Below the pieces are notes generated by a model, which made no database searches, was not told the DNA's origin, and saw nothing but the letters and a program-made list of their open reading frames with translations. A DNA stretch of 10,215 nucleotides, taken from Halocafeteria seosinensis. Taxonomy: Eukaryota; Sar; Bigyra; Bicosoecida. Where the stretch lies: assembly GCA_001687465.1 (NCBI GenBank), contig LVLI01001864.1, positions 1-10,215 on the forward strand, written 5' to 3'. A program made the translations under genes and the position numbers. How positions within the stretch are numbered: the first letter of the stretch is position 1; the number at the start of each line of letters is the position of its first letter. Of this stretch, positions 7,557 to 10,215 are shown piece by piece.

Positions 7557-7575
7557 GTTACCTGGATTTGTGCAC
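7557..7575 (+). repeat. GTTACCTGGAT repeat, copy 2
   Basis: GTTACCTGGATTTGTGCAC, 163 bp downstream of copy 1 and 146 bp upstream of the first in-frame ATG of the transposase relic. Confidence 0.7.
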
Positions 7576-9038
7576 CGTTGTTTCCGTCACGTACACATCA
7601 ACCGCGTGCCCGATGCGAACGTAGAAAAGTGCTCCTTAATATACAACGGTTTGCGAGTAAATAGGGGTGAGCTGTATTTTCACGCTTTTTATTGAGGAAG
7701 ATGCTCCGAGCTCGCCCTTCATGTTGTGCGACCGCGCGGACGTTGAACTTGGGTACAGAGAATTCATGGGGAGACTGGATCATCAAACTCCCGTTGGTAG
7801 GCGCTACAATGCCATAATCGTCCACACATGGCTTCGGGAAGGAACAGACAAAAGCGGTAATCATATCCAAAGTGTTCTTGAGAAGAAGGGGGAAACCATA
7901 GCTGCCTATTCAAAGGGAAAATTGACACGCAGGCTGGCGTGCGACTGGAGAAAACGGATGAGAAGTCAACTAGACATCAAGATCTACCTCACCAAGGGCA
8001 GGTGATAAGGTTCGAAGTAGCTAAACCAATTTACGATCAGATGTTCCACATGGATGGATGTGGAAAGAAAACGTTGTTCCCAAAATACTTCGTTGAAGCA
8101 GTGAAGACGAAACTCGCTGGTCTACGCGGAGTTAGCGTTGTGATCGATTTCACCAATTTTGAGGACCTGTGCAAAGAGGTAGCCGGAGAGTTTGGTGAAG
8201 CGCGTGCGATGCAGGGTGAGCCACCGAACGAAGGTGAACGTTGCGTTACTCTGCTTGAGAAATGCTGTAGAAGCACACTGTGGAACTTGCTGAATAGGAA
8301 CATCGGTTTTGGCACGAGGAGCGTTAGCAAATCCGAGCCACTTCCCTTCAAACATGAAGAAATGGGACAGATATTTGTATCAAAAGTACTTGCGCTGATA
8401 AGGAAGCACAAGGTGCCTCCTGAACTGCTTCTCAATCTCGATGAGACTTCGGTACAGATGGCCTGCGTCGGAAACACGACATATGAAGTACCTACAGTAA
8501 ACGAGGTGCGGCTCGGATCTAACGATAAAAGAGCACTTACCTACACCCCCGTTATCTCATCTGATGGGTCAATAGTGGTATCACAGCTCATAGTGCCTGG
8601 TTTATCAGTTGGAGAGGAGGACGGAGAAGCAATGTGGCAGGAAGCAGAGTACACTGTATCTAAAATCCCACAAACTGCTCGGGCATCACTCGGGAGGGAG
8701 AAAGCAGTGGCAGAACCAGCGCACTTTCCGCAAGCTAATAGCATCTATCGACACGTATGTAAAATCCTGGATTCTAAACTGGGGCGTAGGCATCACGGCG
8801 GCAGTTCTCGTATTGGATCGCACAAGTCTGCTGCCAACGTAGATTTCAAATTGCCGTTCTTGAGAATCATACTGTAAAGGATGCTGTACTTGCACCACTC
8901 TTGGACCCTTCATTCTGGGTATGTCATTTACAGAAGGCAGAACAATGGCCGAACTTCCATGAGACTACCAAGCTGAAAGATATACTTCACGGCGATAGTC
9001 TGTGGCACTATGGGATACCTTAACTGAAGAACCAGAAC

Positions 9039-9076
9039 CACACACAAATGTGACAGATAGCCCACCGGCCGGGAAG
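9039..9076 (-). repeat. (TG)n-tailed dispersed repeat, copy 5
   Basis: Minus orientation. It is an inverted match to 6321-6358, covering CTTCCCGGCCGGTGGGCTAT, CTGTCACATTT and the first GT units. The tail here is short (GTGTGTG) and runs into GGTTCTGG. This is the copy with the longest conserved upstream part, which includes AGGATGCGGT before CAACTTCCCGG. Confidence 0.85.
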
Positions 9077-9089
9077 TTGACCGCATCCT

Positions 9090-9184
9090 CTTAACGAGGA
9101 GCGGTATGCGCCCGTGTTAAGCAGCGACGGGCCCGCTGTTCCTGCAGCCTTGCTGACATGCGCCGTGAGGGAACACAGCACTGG
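9090..9184. repeat. 95-bp duplicated segment, copy B (partner 6530-6624)
   Basis: 92 of 95 positions match copy A in the same orientation. It lies 13 bp right of repeat copy 5, whereas copy A is not next to a motif copy in the same arrangement. So the 95-bp segment and the (TG)n repeat are probably separable units. Confidence 0.85.
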
Positions 9185-9442
9185 ACCTGTGTCATGAGAG
9201 GAAGCTGAAAGTGACTGGCACCAAGAACCAGCTGGTCGACAGACTGCAGAAATTCCAGAGGAACACGAGGAATTCTCAGTTGGTGTTGAAGACGAAAATG
9301 AAGAAAACACAGACGCATCTCAAGACGAAATAGAGGACATCATTACTTACGAAGCTGAGGAGAACGGGGCTTCTGAACATGAGGAAGAAGGTCCTGCCGA
9401 GGCCGAGCTTGAAGATGAGGACATGGAGTCCATGGACGCATT

Positions 9443-9568
9443 GTATTCGAAATTGAGCGATTCGTTAGATACATCGAGGAATTAGATGCGATGGAAGTAA
9501 AATGGAAGGGCTATGACAGCAGACACCCGTACCTCTATCAAGAACCGGCCCGGAAAAGGCGCAAATGA
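9443..9568 (+). other. Chromodomain-like C-terminus of the transposase relic
   Basis: The frame reads VFEIERFVRYIEELDAMEVK, then WKGYDSRHPYLYQEP, then ARKRRK and stop. This fits the chromodomain pattern (y.VE.Iv.....YlVkWKGYd....W.P) except that the usual TWEP Trp is replaced by tyrosines. The basic end may be a nuclear-localisation signal. It lies one frame away from the preceding acidic stretch, so a one-base shift near 9440 separates them. Confidence 0.6.
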
Positions 9569-10215
9569 TGATATTCAGCTACTTTTTTTGCACATACATG
9601 CTTTCTTTACACTTAACATACTGGAATACAATGTACATTCCTATCAAACGACCTGCATTGTGCTCTGTGTATAGCGTTACCTGGAATTTTGCAGCCTGTA
9701 TCACGGCAGAAGCGGAGAAGATGAACTTGACGTGTACTACATGTATGTGCGGCAACTTATACACACACAACAAAACAAGCACCCCTTGAAGTTGCACGAG
9801 TACTAAGTGCCACTTAGCTTGTGAGCTACAATTGTATTATACAAGCAATCCACTCCCAGACTGGAGTCCCAGTGAGTCTCCCACGCTTGTGCGTCATGCT
9901 CGGCTTGTGCAGGTCGTCTGTGCAGCCGCACTGCAGCGCCGACCCCGGGGTCCAAGAATCGTTTCGGCATGTTTTGCACAACAATGGGCGTCCAGAGTGC
10001 TGTATACATGCTTCATAAAGAATGTGCTTGTACTACCAACCTGTGAGATCCAGGTAGCAGGCGTTTCCACCACTGCATTTACAGGAAGTGAAGAAGTTTG
10101 GTCAATCCAGCTACCGTGAGCCACAACTTGGGCTTTTTGTCATGATTTGGTCTCACGAAGCATCGTTTTTCGTCACACGTCCGAACGAGTTCCGACGTGT
10201 CAATCAAAGAAGTCA
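9569..10215. other. Right-hand region without a supported gene
   Basis: A third GTTACCTGGA repeat lies at 9676-9694. Open frames of 65-95 codons overlap on both strands between 9803 and 10124 (for example 9832-10119 plus) but show no motif, no splice-supported extension and no agreement on strand. The reverse complement of GCTACCTGGAT lies at 10048-10058, a possible inverted partner of the GTTACCTGGAT repeats. I see no RNA gene. Confidence 0.45.
9676..9694 (+). repeat. GTTACCTGGAT repeat, copy 3
   Basis: GTTACCTGGAATTTTGCAG, in the same orientation as the two upstream copies and 108 bp past the stop of the transposase relic. It brackets the relic together with copies 1 and 2. Confidence 0.65.

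Larger units (their letters stand above)
9027..9231 (-). mobile_element. Insertion carrying (TG)n-tailed repeat copy 5 and the 95-bp segment copy B
   Basis: Between parts of the transposase relic lies foreign-looking DNA: the repeat at 9039-9076 (minus; identical over ~38 bp to copy 4, including CTTCCCGGCCGGTGGGC) followed by the 95-bp segment at 9090-9184. The 9-mer AAGAACCAG occurs at 9027-9035 and 9223-9231, which would make a 187-bp insert with a 9-bp duplication. Against this, a good SAP-like string spans 9187-9255 and so crosses the proposed right boundary. The left and right limits are therefore uncertain; the insertion itself is better supported than its ends. Confidence 0.5.
7721..9568 (+). 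pseudogene. Frameshifted DDE transposase relic (pogo-like) with SAP-like, acidic and chromodomain-like C-terminal parts
   Basis: DNA transposase, decayed. Segments: (1) 7721-~7990, first in-frame ATG, containing RRYNAIIVHTWLREGTDKSG and TRRLACDWRKRM; (2) ~7985-8690 in a second frame, with LLLNLDETSVQM, the first catalytic Asp (codon 8440-8442), then SNDKRALTYTPVISSDGSIV; this resembles the DDE_1 (pogo/Fot1-type) family; (3) ~8690-8845 in a third frame, QWQNQRTFRKLIASIDTYV and AVLVLDRTS, the Asp at 8816-8818 being a candidate second catalytic residue; (4) 8820-9023, ending KLKDILHGDSLWHYGIP and a TAA; (5) after an insertion with repeats, 9169-9260 with LCHERKLKVTGTKNQLVDRL, SAP-like; (6) 9198-9485, a Glu/Asp-rich frame; (7) 9443-9568, FEIERFVRYIEELDAMEVKW then KGY, chromodomain-like, ending PARKRRK and TGA. 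At least four frame changes are needed, so it is not functional. The third catalytic residue was not located. Confidence 0.7.

Noticed and set aside
6321-9076. A 2.7-kb transposon bounded by the 38-bp inverted repeats
   Set aside because: The left copy has its own TCTTCAC flank duplication of a 49-bp insert, and the right copy lies inside the transposase relic rather than beyond its end.
9803-10124. Overlapping plus- and minus-strand ORFs of 65-95 codons
   Set aside because: No recognisable domain and no reason to prefer one strand; lengths are within chance expectation for this composition.

Overview
The window is nuclear DNA from a eukaryote. It has spliceosomal introns with GT...AG ends, all about 62-71 nt long, a dynein heavy chain gene, a secreted Ser/Pro-rich protein with an intron in its signal peptide, and decayed transposable elements. 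There is no operon structure and I see no rRNA or tRNA. The dynein heavy chain points to a lineage with flagella or dynein-based transport and argues against red algae and land plants, which are generally reported to lack dynein heavy chains. The compact introns and middling GC would suit an oomycete, an alga or another protist, but I cannot name the organism.

Layout. Bases 1-2207 (minus strand) are the 5' part of a dynein heavy chain gene: five exons, with the tail domain (DHC_N1 type) running off the left edge. Bases 2208-3942 are gene-poor and hold a decayed minus-strand ORF ending in a chromodomain fragment, plus two copies of a short (TG)n-tailed repeat. Bases 3943-4942 (minus) are a two-exon gene for a secreted Cys-rich protein with a Ser/Pro/Thr linker. 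Bases 4943-5990 have no gene I can defend. Bases 5992-9568 are a nest of mobile-element debris: minus-strand ORF fragments, a chromodomain fragment with a nonsense codon, a duplicated 95-bp segment, and a frameshifted plus-strand DDE transposase with SAP-like, acidic and chromodomain-like parts. Bases 9569-10215 show nothing convincing.

The most interesting signal is a dispersed repeat, GGGCTATCTGTCACATTT followed by (GT)n, present five times in both orientations. Two copies look like very short insertions (26 and 49 bp) flanked by 8-bp and 7-bp direct repeats, and each sits inside a reading frame that becomes continuous if the insertion is subtracted. This suits a severely 5'-truncated retroposon with a simple-repeat 3' tail. 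The second theme is chromodomain remnants in three separate places, one of them at the end of the DDE transposase. All gene models come from reading the sequence by eye; no database search was run.
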